Of a DNA stretch of 64,000 bases, positions 1 through 6,978 are shown piece by piece; position 1 is the first letter of the stretch, and each line of letters opens with the position of its first letter. A model generated the notes under the pieces. It was not told the origin of the DNA. It did no database searches and worked only from the letters and a program-made list of their open reading frames with translations. The DNA comes from Virgibacillus siamensis. Its GTDB lineage: Bacteria; Bacillota; Bacilli; Bacillales; Amphibacillaceae. Location: the NCBI RefSeq assembly GCF_900162695.1, contig NZ_FUIH01000007.1:3038001-3102000 (forward strand), given 5' to 3'. A program made the position numbers and the translations under genes.

Positions 1-616
1 ACAGTGTCCGTGACCATTCGTATACTTCTCCGCCGCTTGCCGATAAATGTGTGGATGCACCGTCAAACCCGAATAAGAGGCCGCCAACCGCAAATGAAAC
101 CACAAACAGCACAAGCAGCAAAAACAGACCGAACAAGATGGAAGTTACGAATTTGGCCGCAAGTATTTGAATTCTTGATGCAGATCGGACAAGCAGTAAC
201 TTGATTGTTCCGGTTTTGAATTCCTGTGAAACGATTGATGCCCCGACGATGATGACGAATGCACCAATCAGCTGTACCAGATTCATATTTCTGTCCATGT
301 ATGTCCAGGCATTTTCCTTTTCATATGGGGAAATACCATGTTCCAGTCTGTAATCATTAATTGCCCGCTGATTGACTGCATAACTCTCCAAGTAAGGGTT
401 ATTCGTTTCTTTTTCCTGCTTGGCGAATTCCTTGTTTTCCTGTGTCAATTCAGTACGCCATTGCTTCTCATCCGGCAGTTTTTCATCCTGCTGATTGTAC
501 ATTGTAAAAATCGCAGTGGCAGCAATCCCCAGGATCACCAGTCCGCACATAACGTATGTGCTCACTTTATTGAATAATTTCATCCATTCATTACGAATCA
601 ATTTAAAAAACATCAT
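1..616 (-). CDS. ABC-2 type transporter permease, C-terminus outside window
   Basis: An open frame of about 205 codons runs off the left edge of the window without a stop. It begins at an ATG that overlaps the stop of the ATPase gene (ATGA at 613-616), the usual sign of translational coupling. The N-terminus reads MMFFKLIRNEWMKLF and is followed by a membrane segment, a soluble extracytoplasmic stretch, then a second hydrophobic stretch near residues 115-130 and the motif SQEFKTGTIKLLL, which is typical of bacitracin-exporter-like ABC-2 permeases. It should form the membrane part of the exporter whose ATPase precedes it. The substrate cannot be told from the sequence. The family assignment is from motif and context, not from a search. 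Confidence 0.85.
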   Translation of the reverse strand, partial: MMFFKLIRNEWMKLFNKVSTYVMCGLVILGIAATAIFTMYNQQDEKLPDEKQWRTELTQENKEFAKQEKETNNPYLESYAVNQRAINDYRLEHGISPYEKENAWTYMDRNMNLVQLIGAFVIIVGASIVSQEFKTGTIKLLLVRSASRIQILAAKFVTSILFGLFLLLVLFVVSFAVGGLLFGFDGASTHLSASGGEVYEWSRTL

Positions 617-1533
617 GAGACACCCCCATTTGTCACTTCAAAAAAGCGATCTTCAAGTGATTGTTTTTCCAAGATAGACTGATAGACAATAATTTCATTT
701 TCGACTAAATACGTGATGACTTCCCCCATCTGGTCTTTTGTTGCCTGAAGATGAAGTTGATTTTCAACAAACTGCACGTTGATGGACGGGAATTTATCAG
801 AGACAAGTTCCCTTGCCCGGTCACGCTCATTGACTTCCAGTGTGAAGGTGCTGACATGGCCCGTTTGTTCCGTTTCCTCTTTTACATTTTCGATCTTAGC
901 AATTTCGCCTTCCTGAATAATGGCAAAGCGGTCACAGATTAGTTCGATTTCAGACAGCAGGTGGCTGGAAATTAAAATAGCGACATTTTCTTCTTTCGCA
1001 ACCCGACGCAGATAATCCCGCATTTCACGGACCCCCGCCGGATCAAGTCCGTTCGTCGGCTCATCCAGAATCAGCACATCCGGACTGTGCAGCATCGCCT
1101 GGGCAATACCAAGCCGCTGTTTCATACCGAGTGAAAATTTGCGTACCTTCTGTTTTTTTACATGGGACAGGCGAACAAGCTCCAGACGCTTCCGGATATC
1201 TTCCTTAATTACATTCCTGCTCATCCGTCCAAAGTGAATCAGATTTTTTTCAGCGCTAAGGTATTTGTACATTTCCGGATTTTCCACAATGGTGCCGACA
1301 TGGCCGATTGCTTTTTTAAAATCGTGTACAATACTTTGACCGCTGATTGTAATATCACCTTTTGTGACATTCGTCAGCCCGACAATCATGCGAATGGTTG
1401 TTGTTTTCCCCGCACCATTCGGACCAAGAAACCCAAATATTTCACCTGGATAAACATCAAATGAAACATTGTTTATTATTTGCATTCTGCCTATTTTTTT
1501 GTAGACATTTTTTAATGATAATACCGGTTCCAC
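613..1533 (-). CDS. ABC transporter ATP-binding protein (BcrA-like)
   Basis: A 306-residue ATPase with Walker A GPNGAGKTT near residue 37, a signature of the form FSLGMKQRLGIAQ, and Walker B VLILDEPTNGLDP followed by an SSHLLSE switch region. The length and the roughly 80-residue tail after the nucleotide-binding domain fit the BcrA/drug-exporter ATPases that pair with ABC-2 permeases. I chose the GTG at 1533 because AGGGGAG lies seven bases upstream; a longer frame reaches back into the xre gene and has no better site. It is third in an operon of membrane protein, XRE regulator, ATPase and permease. A role in export of a toxic peptide or self-protection is inference. Confidence 0.88.
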   Translation of the reverse strand: MEPVLSLKNVYKKIGRMQIINNVSFDVYPGEIFGFLGPNGAGKTTTIRMIVGLTNVTKGDITISGQSIVHDFKKAIGHVGTIVENPEMYKYLSAEKNLIHFGRMSRNVIKEDIRKRLELVRLSHVKKQKVRKFSLGMKQRLGIAQAMLHSPDVLILDEPTNGLDPAGVREMRDYLRRVAKEENVAILISSHLLSEIELICDRFAIIQEGEIAKIENVKEETEQTGHVSTFTLEVNERDRARELVSDKFPSINVQFVENQLHLQATKDQMGEVITYLVENEIIVYQSILEKQSLEDRFFEVTNGGVS

Positions 1534-1552
1534 TATGCAACTCCCCTTCGTT

Positions 1553-1750
1553 TTAACTTTCATTCCAAAACAGGTCATCAAGTGTTTTATCCAATGCTTT
1601 ACAGATTGCCAGGCAAAGACTCAGGGTTGGATTATATTTGCCCAGTTCAATCAATCCAATTGTCTGTCTGGACACACCTGTTTTCCTGGCAAGTTCCTCC
1701 TGTGACAGATCATGCTCCACCCGTGCCATTTTCAGCTTAATGTTTTTCAT
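1553..1750 (-). CDS. Small XRE-family transcriptional regulator
   Basis: A 65-residue protein that is almost entirely one helix-turn-helix: LSQEELARKTGVSRQTIGLIELGKYNP, then a short C-terminal helix ending DDLFW. It belongs to the short stand-alone XRE regulators that often sit between a small membrane protein and an ABC exporter in Bacillota. The start is the ATG (MKNIKLKMARV) that overlaps the upstream gene by 14 bases, so it is translationally linked to it. It probably represses its own operon: the promoter at 2309-2337 has a perfect palindrome covering the -35 box. That link is inference. Confidence 0.88.
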   Translation of the reverse strand: MKNIKLKMARVEHDLSQEELARKTGVSRQTIGLIELGKYNPTLSLCLAICKALDKTLDDLFWNES

Positions 1751-2276
1751 CGTTACCACCGTCTTCGTCCATGTCATCCAGCTGTTTTTTTACTGCTTTA
1801 TCACTTTTGTTCTTCATATAAGTGTGACCGATCAGCGTCACCAGAACGAAAAACGGAATATAAATTATAAGCGAAACGATGAAAACCATAAAAAAGGTAT
1901 AGATAGAGTTACCAGTGTCTTCACCGTATAAAACGGCACTTCGGGTTCCAAAAATCAGTGCCATGGCAATACCAAAGAGCAAGCCTGTGATAACATTTTT
2001 CTTCTGCATCGGCAATTTGCTTGTACGGTCATGCATTTCCACTTCATCAGAATAAATTCCCAGACTGGCAGACCGGAACGCATAATAGACGCTCGACACA
2101 AATAAAATTGCCATCTCGGTATAGACACTGCCCGATTGAAAGCCATACAGATAAAATTTCAGCGCGACAGAGATTACACAAATGATTATGATTAGCGTAT
2201 AAACCTCTCTGTAAATTTTGTTCTGCTGATTGATGACCCGCTCATCTTTCATTTTATTTTTGCGGAAAAAACCCAT
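1737..2276 (-). CDS. Four-helix membrane protein (DUF6773-like)
   Basis: A 179-residue protein with a charged N-terminus, four hydrophobic segments (about residues 29-45, 54-70, 95-112 and 124-150) and a charged, acidic tail. I think it belongs to DUF6773, which commonly precedes a small XRE regulator, but this is memory rather than a search. The start at 2276 is preferred to an ATG 15 bases upstream because GGAGG lies eight bases before it. It is the first gene of the operon with the XRE regulator and the ABC exporter and follows directly from the promoter at 2309-2337. Function unknown. Confidence 0.75.
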   Translation of the reverse strand: MGFFRKNKMKDERVINQQNKIYREVYTLIIIICVISVALKFYLYGFQSGSVYTEMAILFVSSVYYAFRSASLGIYSDEVEMHDRTSKLPMQKKNVITGLLFGIAMALIFGTRSAVLYGEDTGNSIYTFFMVFIVSLIIYIPFFVLVTLIGHTYMKNKSDKAVKKQLDDMDEDGGNDEKH

Positions 2277-2308
2277 ATCATTTTCCTCCATTCTTGATGT
2301 GTGAGTTT

Positions 2309-2350
2309 ATTATATGTCATCGGGTAGCATTTTGCAATATATATATTGCA
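2309..2350 (-). promoter_or_regulatory. SigA-type promoter with palindromic operator over the -35
   Basis: Reading the minus strand, TTGCAA (2337-2332), a 17-base spacer and TATAAT (2314-2309) make a near-consensus promoter about 33 bases ahead of the first start codon. The 18-bp perfect palindrome TGCAATATATATATTGCA occupies 2333-2350 and overlaps the -35 box. Its placement is that of a repressor operator, and the XRE regulator of the same operon is the obvious candidate. Confidence 0.65.
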
Positions 2351-2380
2351 TTTTAATAAAAATATTTGTCATTGGTGTGT

Positions 2381-2553
2381 TTCGGCGGGGGGATGTGGGC
2401 TGTGTTCGGCAGGTACGGTGCTGTGGTTCAGCGGGTACGGGGCTTTCTTCGGCGGGTTGCGCTCTTTGTTCGGCGGGTGTGGGATTTTATTCGGCGGTTC
2501 TGGCTCTTCTTTCGGCAAGGTTACTCTCTTTGTTCGGCGGGATTATTTTGTGT
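2381..2553 (+). repeat. 21-bp periodic array 1 (TTCRGCG family)
   Basis: Eight copies of a TTCGGC/TTCAGC core start at 2381, 2405, 2427, 2448, 2469, 2490, 2511 and 2533. The first two intervals are 24 and 22, then 21, 21, 21, 21 and 22. The 13-14 bases between cores vary but often end CTTTG or CTTTC. Open frames across it are low-complexity and lack ribosome sites. The array ends about 12 bp before the left target duplication of the IS element, so before that insertion it lay just 3-prime of the NERD gene. Confidence 0.85.
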
Positions 2554-2565
2554 AACGGGGAGCAA

Positions 2566-2574
2566 ATTCATAAA
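2566..2574. repeat. Left 9-bp target-site duplication of the IS256 element
   Basis: ATTCATAAA here is repeated exactly at 3983-3991 on the other side of the element. Eight to nine bp is the usual IS256-family duplication. Confidence 0.85.
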
Positions 2575-2640
2575 GTCAAGTCCTTATTATTGTGTAAAAT
2601 CTAAATACAAGTTTTCAACCTTATTATGGTTTTAGTTGTG

Positions 2641-2686
2641 ATTTGGTTTGGCAGGAAGGGGGTACCCCCTTCCTGCCAAACCAAAT
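2641..2686. repeat. 46-bp perfect palindrome inside the IS
   Basis: The two 23-base halves, meeting at the GTAC of a GGTACC core, are exact reverse complements with no loop. The arms contain TTTGGTTTGGCAGGAAGGGG. It lies 20 bp beyond the transposase stop codon. It may end transcription or block read-through from flanking DNA, though there is no long U-run after it on the minus strand. Confidence 0.9.
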
Positions 2687-2707
2687 TTTCGCGCGCGTTG
2701 ATCCCTG

Positions 2708-3877
2708 CTAGTCTTTTTTGATGATAATTTTTTTCTTTTCCTGTTCCTCTGCATAATCCATCAGTACTGCTCCGACTAAGCGGAAAGCAGACTGCGTATT
2801 TGGAAAGATACGTATTACTCTTTCCCTTCGCCGAACCTCTTCATTCAAACGTTCCAATGAGTTTGTACTGTGAATGAACTGGTGGTATTTTATAGGCTCA
2901 TTAAGAAATTGCATCGCGTCATCAAAGCCTTCTTCCAGATTTCCAATGACTTTTTCCAGCTTAGAATTATCTTCATAACGCGCCACAAATTCGTCTTTAA
3001 ATGTTCTTGCATCCTCTGGTTTCACCGCATCAAAAATGCGCTTTAAATCAATCTTTACTTCTTCTATGTTTTTCTTCGGCATGTCCTTAATAAGGTTCTT
3101 CTTAAAATGAACGGTGCAGCGCTGCCAGGACGTTCCGATAAATACCTTCTTAATGGCCTTCTTCAAGCCGGAATGGGCATCCGATATGACGAGTTTTGGA
3201 GATTGTAAACCGCGTGATATCAGGTCTCCCAAAAACTCCTGCCAAGCTTCGAAACTCTCGGCATGATCAATCCTGAAGCCCAATACTTCTCGCTGATTAA
3301 TCGCATTAATTGCCGTTGCGATATAGATTGCTTTTGACACGACCTTATGATGTTCACGGACTTTGATATACATTGCATCAACAAAAATATATGGATAATA
3401 CGTTGTGTTTAATGGCCGGTTTGCCCATTCCTTTACAATTGGGTCAAGCTTCGCTGTAAGCGATGATACAAAGGATTTAGAAACACTCTCCCCGCATAGT
3501 TCCTCTACAATATTTTTCACCTTACGGGTGGATACACCATTTATTACCATTTCAAGCATGGAAAGGGCGAAAGCTTTATCGCAACGCTTATATCTTTCAA
3601 ACACAGTTGGTGCAAACTCCCCACTACGAGTCCGGGGGACACGTAATTTAATTTTCCCAATACTCATCATGAAATCCCGTTCATAGTAGCCATTTCGATA
3701 GTCATGACGATCGCCTGAGCGTTCATAGGCCGGAACGTTTAAATAATCATCTCGCTCTTTTTCCATATATTCATTTAATACCAATACGACAGATGATTTA
3801 ACAACAGCATCAATGTTTGAATTCATAACAGCGTCTTTTAAAAGGTCCATATCTAGGTTAAACTGTAACTGGGTCAT
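2708..3877 (-). CDS. IS256-family (mutator type) transposase
   Basis: A 389-residue transposase of normal family length. The three catalytic acids are visible: D167 in IFVDAMY, D233 in VISDAHSG, and E346 in NSLERLNEEVRRR, together with the conserved CTVHFKKN segment. The start at 3877 follows GAGGAGGAATTAATT; the longer frame upstream has no ribosome site. It catalyses cut-and-paste or copy-out transposition of the 2575-3982 element. No frameshift or premature stop, so the element may still be mobile. Confidence 0.95.
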   Translation of the reverse strand: MTQLQFNLDMDLLKDAVMNSNIDAVVKSSVVLVLNEYMEKERDDYLNVPAYERSGDRHDYRNGYYERDFMMSIGKIKLRVPRTRSGEFAPTVFERYKRCDKAFALSMLEMVINGVSTRKVKNIVEELCGESVSKSFVSSLTAKLDPIVKEWANRPLNTTYYPYIFVDAMYIKVREHHKVVSKAIYIATAINAINQREVLGFRIDHAESFEAWQEFLGDLISRGLQSPKLVISDAHSGLKKAIKKVFIGTSWQRCTVHFKKNLIKDMPKKNIEEVKIDLKRIFDAVKPEDARTFKDEFVARYEDNSKLEKVIGNLEEGFDDAMQFLNEPIKYHQFIHSTNSLERLNEEVRRRERVIRIFPNTQSAFRLVGAVLMDYAEEQEKKKIIIKKD

Positions 3878-3982
3878 AATTAATTCCTCCTCATTCGTTT
3901 TTCGTGGTTGAAAACATTGTATCATGAGGAATTAATTTGACCTCTTTTTATTTTCTTTTTACACAATTATATGGACTTAATC

Positions 3983-3991
3983 ATTCATAAA
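3983..3991. repeat. Right 9-bp target-site duplication; contains the NERD stop codon
   Basis: ATTCATAAA matches 2566-2574. On the minus strand it contains the TGA that ends the NERD gene, so both copies carry that stop and the neighbouring protein was not altered by the insertion. Confidence 0.85.
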
Positions 3992-4953
3992 ATATAGGTC
4001 CGCCTGCTTCTATTTCCAATAAAACGGTAATCGCCCCGCGTCAATAATCTTTTTGTTTTATCCGGTGACTTTACCATCAAAAAGTCTCTTGCCTCGCGAT
4101 TTGTGATTTTATCACCTATCAAAAGCTTATGATCAGCTAATGCAGCCAGGTGTGCGTTTTTAGAGTAATGGTTGCAAAGGCTGCAATGCCAGATTCCCAA
4201 ATTCAATGTCATAGGACCTGATTCGCAACTTGGACAGAACACTCCCCTTATCAATTCACTTTTTTCAACACCAAATTTCTTTAATACATTGATATCGGGT
4301 TCGGTGTGCTTCTGAACAATGAACTCTCCCAAACTATTCATACCTTTTTTATCGACGACGGGAGTTTTATACTGATTGTTTAATCTCTGAATGTGATGAT
4401 ATAGAAGGTTACTGTGAATGACCTCTTCCGGGATAGGGCGGTGTTGATACATCGGTTTAATAATGGTGGAAGGAAAGCTGATAACAACAAAATAAAGAAT
4501 TGGGATTTGTGGGAGATTGTACTGACTTAGCCATTTTTTCAAACGGTATCTTTGTAATTTAACCTGAGGCACGGGATTTGGCAACCCTTCTTCAATCCCG
4601 GTATCGCCTATACGGATTACTTGTTTGTCTTCATCAAATAAGAGTGTGCCATACCAATTTTTGGATTCAAGTAAAAGGATATAATATTTCGTGAGGAGTA
4701 ACACATCAATTTCAAAGCAATTTCCGTTGGAGTCTTCCAATCTGGGGTTATGGATAATGGCGTAATCTGGTTCCGGGAGAAGATTCAGTGGAAAAGTTAA
4801 TGCCTGCTCTCCCCTAAAACCGGTCAGCTTGTTTTTTAGTTTATTTTCAATTCTTGTTTTTTGCGGATGGTGTTCGCTGACCCTTCTATCCAACGCCTCA
4901 AGCTGATGAATATACCTGGATTTCATAAGTGGTTTCAAAATCAAATTTACCAC
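3985..4953 (-). CDS. NERD-domain protein with C-terminal zinc ribbon
   Basis: A 322-residue protein. Residues about 43-155 form a NERD (nuclease-related) domain with the expected catalytic pattern: E81-I-D83 followed by LLLESKNW, giving D83 and E96-x-K98. A CPSC...CSLC zinc ribbon (C240, C243, C257, C260) follows. NERD proteins are presumed DNA-processing enzymes; no substrate is known for this one. The start is GTG, close behind AGGAAAGG. It is divergent from the symporter gene at 5431 across a 477-bp gap that holds repeat array 2. An IS256 element sits immediately after the stop codon but leaves the protein complete. Confidence 0.85.
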   Translation of the reverse strand: MVNLILKPLMKSRYIHQLEALDRRVSEHHPQKTRIENKLKNKLTGFRGEQALTFPLNLLPEPDYAIIHNPRLEDSNGNCFEIDVLLLTKYYILLLESKNWYGTLLFDEDKQVIRIGDTGIEEGLPNPVPQVKLQRYRLKKWLSQYNLPQIPILYFVVISFPSTIIKPMYQHRPIPEEVIHSNLLYHHIQRLNNQYKTPVVDKKGMNSLGEFIVQKHTEPDINVLKKFGVEKSELIRGVFCPSCESGPMTLNLGIWHCSLCNHYSKNAHLAALADHKLLIGDKITNREARDFLMVKSPDKTKRLLTRGDYRFIGNRSRRTYIL

Positions 4954-5130
4954 TACCTTTCCTATTTTTTTAAATCATACTACATTTCTTTGAAAAAATA
5001 TAACTATTTTGTCTACTTTTGATTGCCATTCAAGGATTATCAATAACATTTATGGCCGCAACTGTTTCATGCGTTGCAATAGCCTTGATTCAGTACTAAT
5101 TGTACTTAACATAAAGGTTACGTCGATTTG

Positions 5131-5319
5131 TTCGGCGGATGCGGCATTTGCTTCAGCGGTTAAGACATTTTCTTCAGCGCGAAATGGGTTTTGTTCGGCG
5201 GGTTCAGCACTTTCTTCGGCGGCTGGCGCGATTTGTTCGGCGGTTCCAGCTCTTCCTTCGGTGGGTAGCGCTCTTTGTTCGACAGATGCGACCCTTTCTT
5301 CAGCGCAAAACGCAGTTTA
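5131..5319 (+). repeat. 21-bp periodic array 2 (TTCRGCG family) in a divergent promoter region
   Basis: Nine cores start at 5131, 5152, 5173, 5194, 5215, 5236, 5257, 5278 and 5299: eight successive intervals of exactly 21. Most cores read TTCGGCGG or TTCAGCG; two are drifted (TTCGGTGG, TTCGACAG). It fills much of the 477-bp space between the NERD gene (minus) and the symporter gene (plus). Two overlapping plus-strand frames run through it, but they have no ribosome site and simply reflect a period divisible by three. Confidence 0.9.
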
Positions 5320-5348
5320 CAGGTTCACGGGCATTCACACGTAAAATC

Positions 5349-5377
5349 TTTACTTACAACATGGATTGCAGTACTAT
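5349..5377 (+). promoter_or_regulatory. Candidate SigA promoter of the first symporter operon
   Basis: TTTACT (5349-5354), 17 bases, TACTAT (5372-5377), located about 55 bp before the start codon and about 30 bp after array 2. Confidence 0.5.
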
Positions 5378-5430
5378 TTATGGTAACAAAATTTTTACTA
5401 TTTTGACTTATATGACGAAGAGTGGGTGAA

Positions 5431-6978
5431 ATGGTGAATCTTACATATTTCCTGTTTTTCCTGTGCATTATTGTGTGTACGCTGATTATTACGTATTGGG
5501 CAGCAAAGCAGAATAATACAGCGAATCAGTTTTATATAGCGGCAGGCAGCCTGACGGGGATTCAGAATGGGATGGCGATTGCCGGGGACTACATAAGTGC
5601 GGCATCTTTTTTGGGAATTGTCGGGATGATTGCCATTGGCGGCTTTGATGGTTTTTTGTATGCAATTGGCTTTCTGGTTTCCTATCTGATTGTCCTATTT
5701 TTCATTGCGGAGCCGGTGCACCATCTTGGCAAATATTCGCTTGGGGATGTTGTTTGTTCGCGTTTCCCGAGTTACCGGATGCGGTGGATGATGGCGATCG
5801 GGGCATTTATCATTTCCATCCTGTATATGATTCCGCAGCTTGTGGCGGCTGGTCTGCTGATCCGCCTGCTGCTCGATATTGATTATTCCACATCAGTGCT
5901 CATTATTGGAAGTTTGATGACAGTCTATGTTGTGTTTGGCGGCATGTTCGCAACTTCCTGGGTACAGATTGTAAAAACTGTTGTGCTTTTGTCCGGGACG
6001 TTTCTCCTTTCCCTGATTGTATTTGCGCAATTCAATTGGGATCCGTCTCAGTTCATTGACCGGGTAAAACAGGGAACCCCGCTTGGAGAAAACTTTTTTC
6101 TGCCCGGCAATCTGTTTGATAACCCACTGGAGGCTATCTCGCTTCAGCTTGCACTTATCCTAGGTACTGCCGGCCTGCCGCACATTCTGATACGCTTTTT
6201 CACTGTCAAAAATACAAAGGAAGTACGCAAATCACTGCTGACATCCAGTTGGATTATCGGAGTTTTTTATGTGATCACGCTTGTCCTGGGATTTGGAACC
6301 GTTGCACTGATCGGATATCAAACGCTGATTTCCGTTGATCCAACCGGAAATCTGGCAGCACCTTTGCTGGCTGAGGCACTTGGCGGTGACTTTCTGATGG
6401 CATTTGTTGCGGCAATTTCATTTACAACCATTGTCGCAGTGGTAGCAGGGTTGGTTATCTCGGCAACCACCGCCTTTTCCCATGACCTCTATTATCACAT
6501 CATCAAGAAAAAACAGACGACTGAAAAAAAGCAGGTACTTGCAGCGAAATGGACAGCATTTTTTGTTGGGCTGGTTTCCACCCTGTTTGCCCTTGGATTG
6601 AAAAATACCAATGTCACCTTTCTAGTGTCACTGACATTTACGGTTGCTGCTTCCAGTAATTTACCTGTACTGCTGTTTACAATCTACTGGAGACGATTCA
6701 ACCAAACAGGGGCAATCATCGGAATGGTTTCCGGGATGACTGCGTCGCTTGCACTGCTGATGGTTGGACCACACATTATGAATCCAACTGGCGGGTGGAT
6801 TACCGGCGAACCGCTATTTCCCTTGCAAAACCCCGGTATCATTGCGATCCCGATTGGTTTTCTCGGTGCGATTTTCGGGTCGCTGCTATCCAAAAATCCG
6901 GAAGAAAGCGACAGGGCATTCAAAAAGTTTTATATGAAAGCGATTACTGGAATTGAGACGAAGGATGAGGCATCATGA
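5431..6978 (+). CDS. Sodium:solute symporter (acetate/short-carboxylate type)
   Basis: A 515-residue polytopic protein of the SSS family with about 13 membrane helices. The N-terminal signature LIITYWAAKQ followed by FYIAAG and NGMAIAGDYISAASFLG is that of ActP-like acetate/monocarboxylate symporters. I start at the ATG at 5431, which aligns with the start of the related symporter at 10039; a GTG nine bases upstream is possible. It overlaps the next gene by ATGA, so transporter and sensor kinase are co-translated. It is likely to import, or to sense and import, a small carboxylate with sodium. Substrate is inferred from family only. Confidence 0.85.
   Translation: MVNLTYFLFFLCIIVCTLIITYWAAKQNNTANQFYIAAGSLTGIQNGMAIAGDYISAASFLGIVGMIAIGGFDGFLYAIGFLVSYLIVLFFIAEPVHHLGKYSLGDVVCSRFPSYRMRWMMAIGAFIISILYMIPQLVAAGLLIRLLLDIDYSTSVLIIGSLMTVYVVFGGMFATSWVQIVKTVVLLSGTFLLSLIVFAQFNWDPSQFIDRVKQGTPLGENFFLPGNLFDNPLEAISLQLALILGTAGLPHILIRFFTVKNTKEVRKSLLTSSWIIGVFYVITLVLGFGTVALIGYQTLISVDPTGNLAAPLLAEALGGDFLMAFVAAISFTTIVAVVAGLVISATTAFSHDLYYHIIKKKQTTEKKQVLAAKWTAFFVGLVSTLFALGLKNTNVTFLVSLTFTVAASSNLPVLLFTIYWRRFNQTGAIIGMVSGMTASLALLMVGPHIMNPTGGWITGEPLFPLQNPGIIAIPIGFLGAIFGSLLSKNPEESDRAFKKFYMKAITGIETKDEAS

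Larger units (their letters stand above)
2575..3982 (-). mobile_element. IS256-family insertion sequence, about 1408 bp, complete
   Basis: The element is bounded by imperfect inverted ends sharing AAGTCCWTATWATTGTGTAAAA (left 2578-2599, right 3978-3957 on the other strand), which resemble the ends of IS256 itself. It carries one intact transposase gene on the minus strand and is flanked by perfect 9-bp direct repeats. Inside, between the transposase stop and the left end, lies a 46-bp perfect palindrome. The intact gene, ends and duplication point to a recent insertion. Confidence 0.9.
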
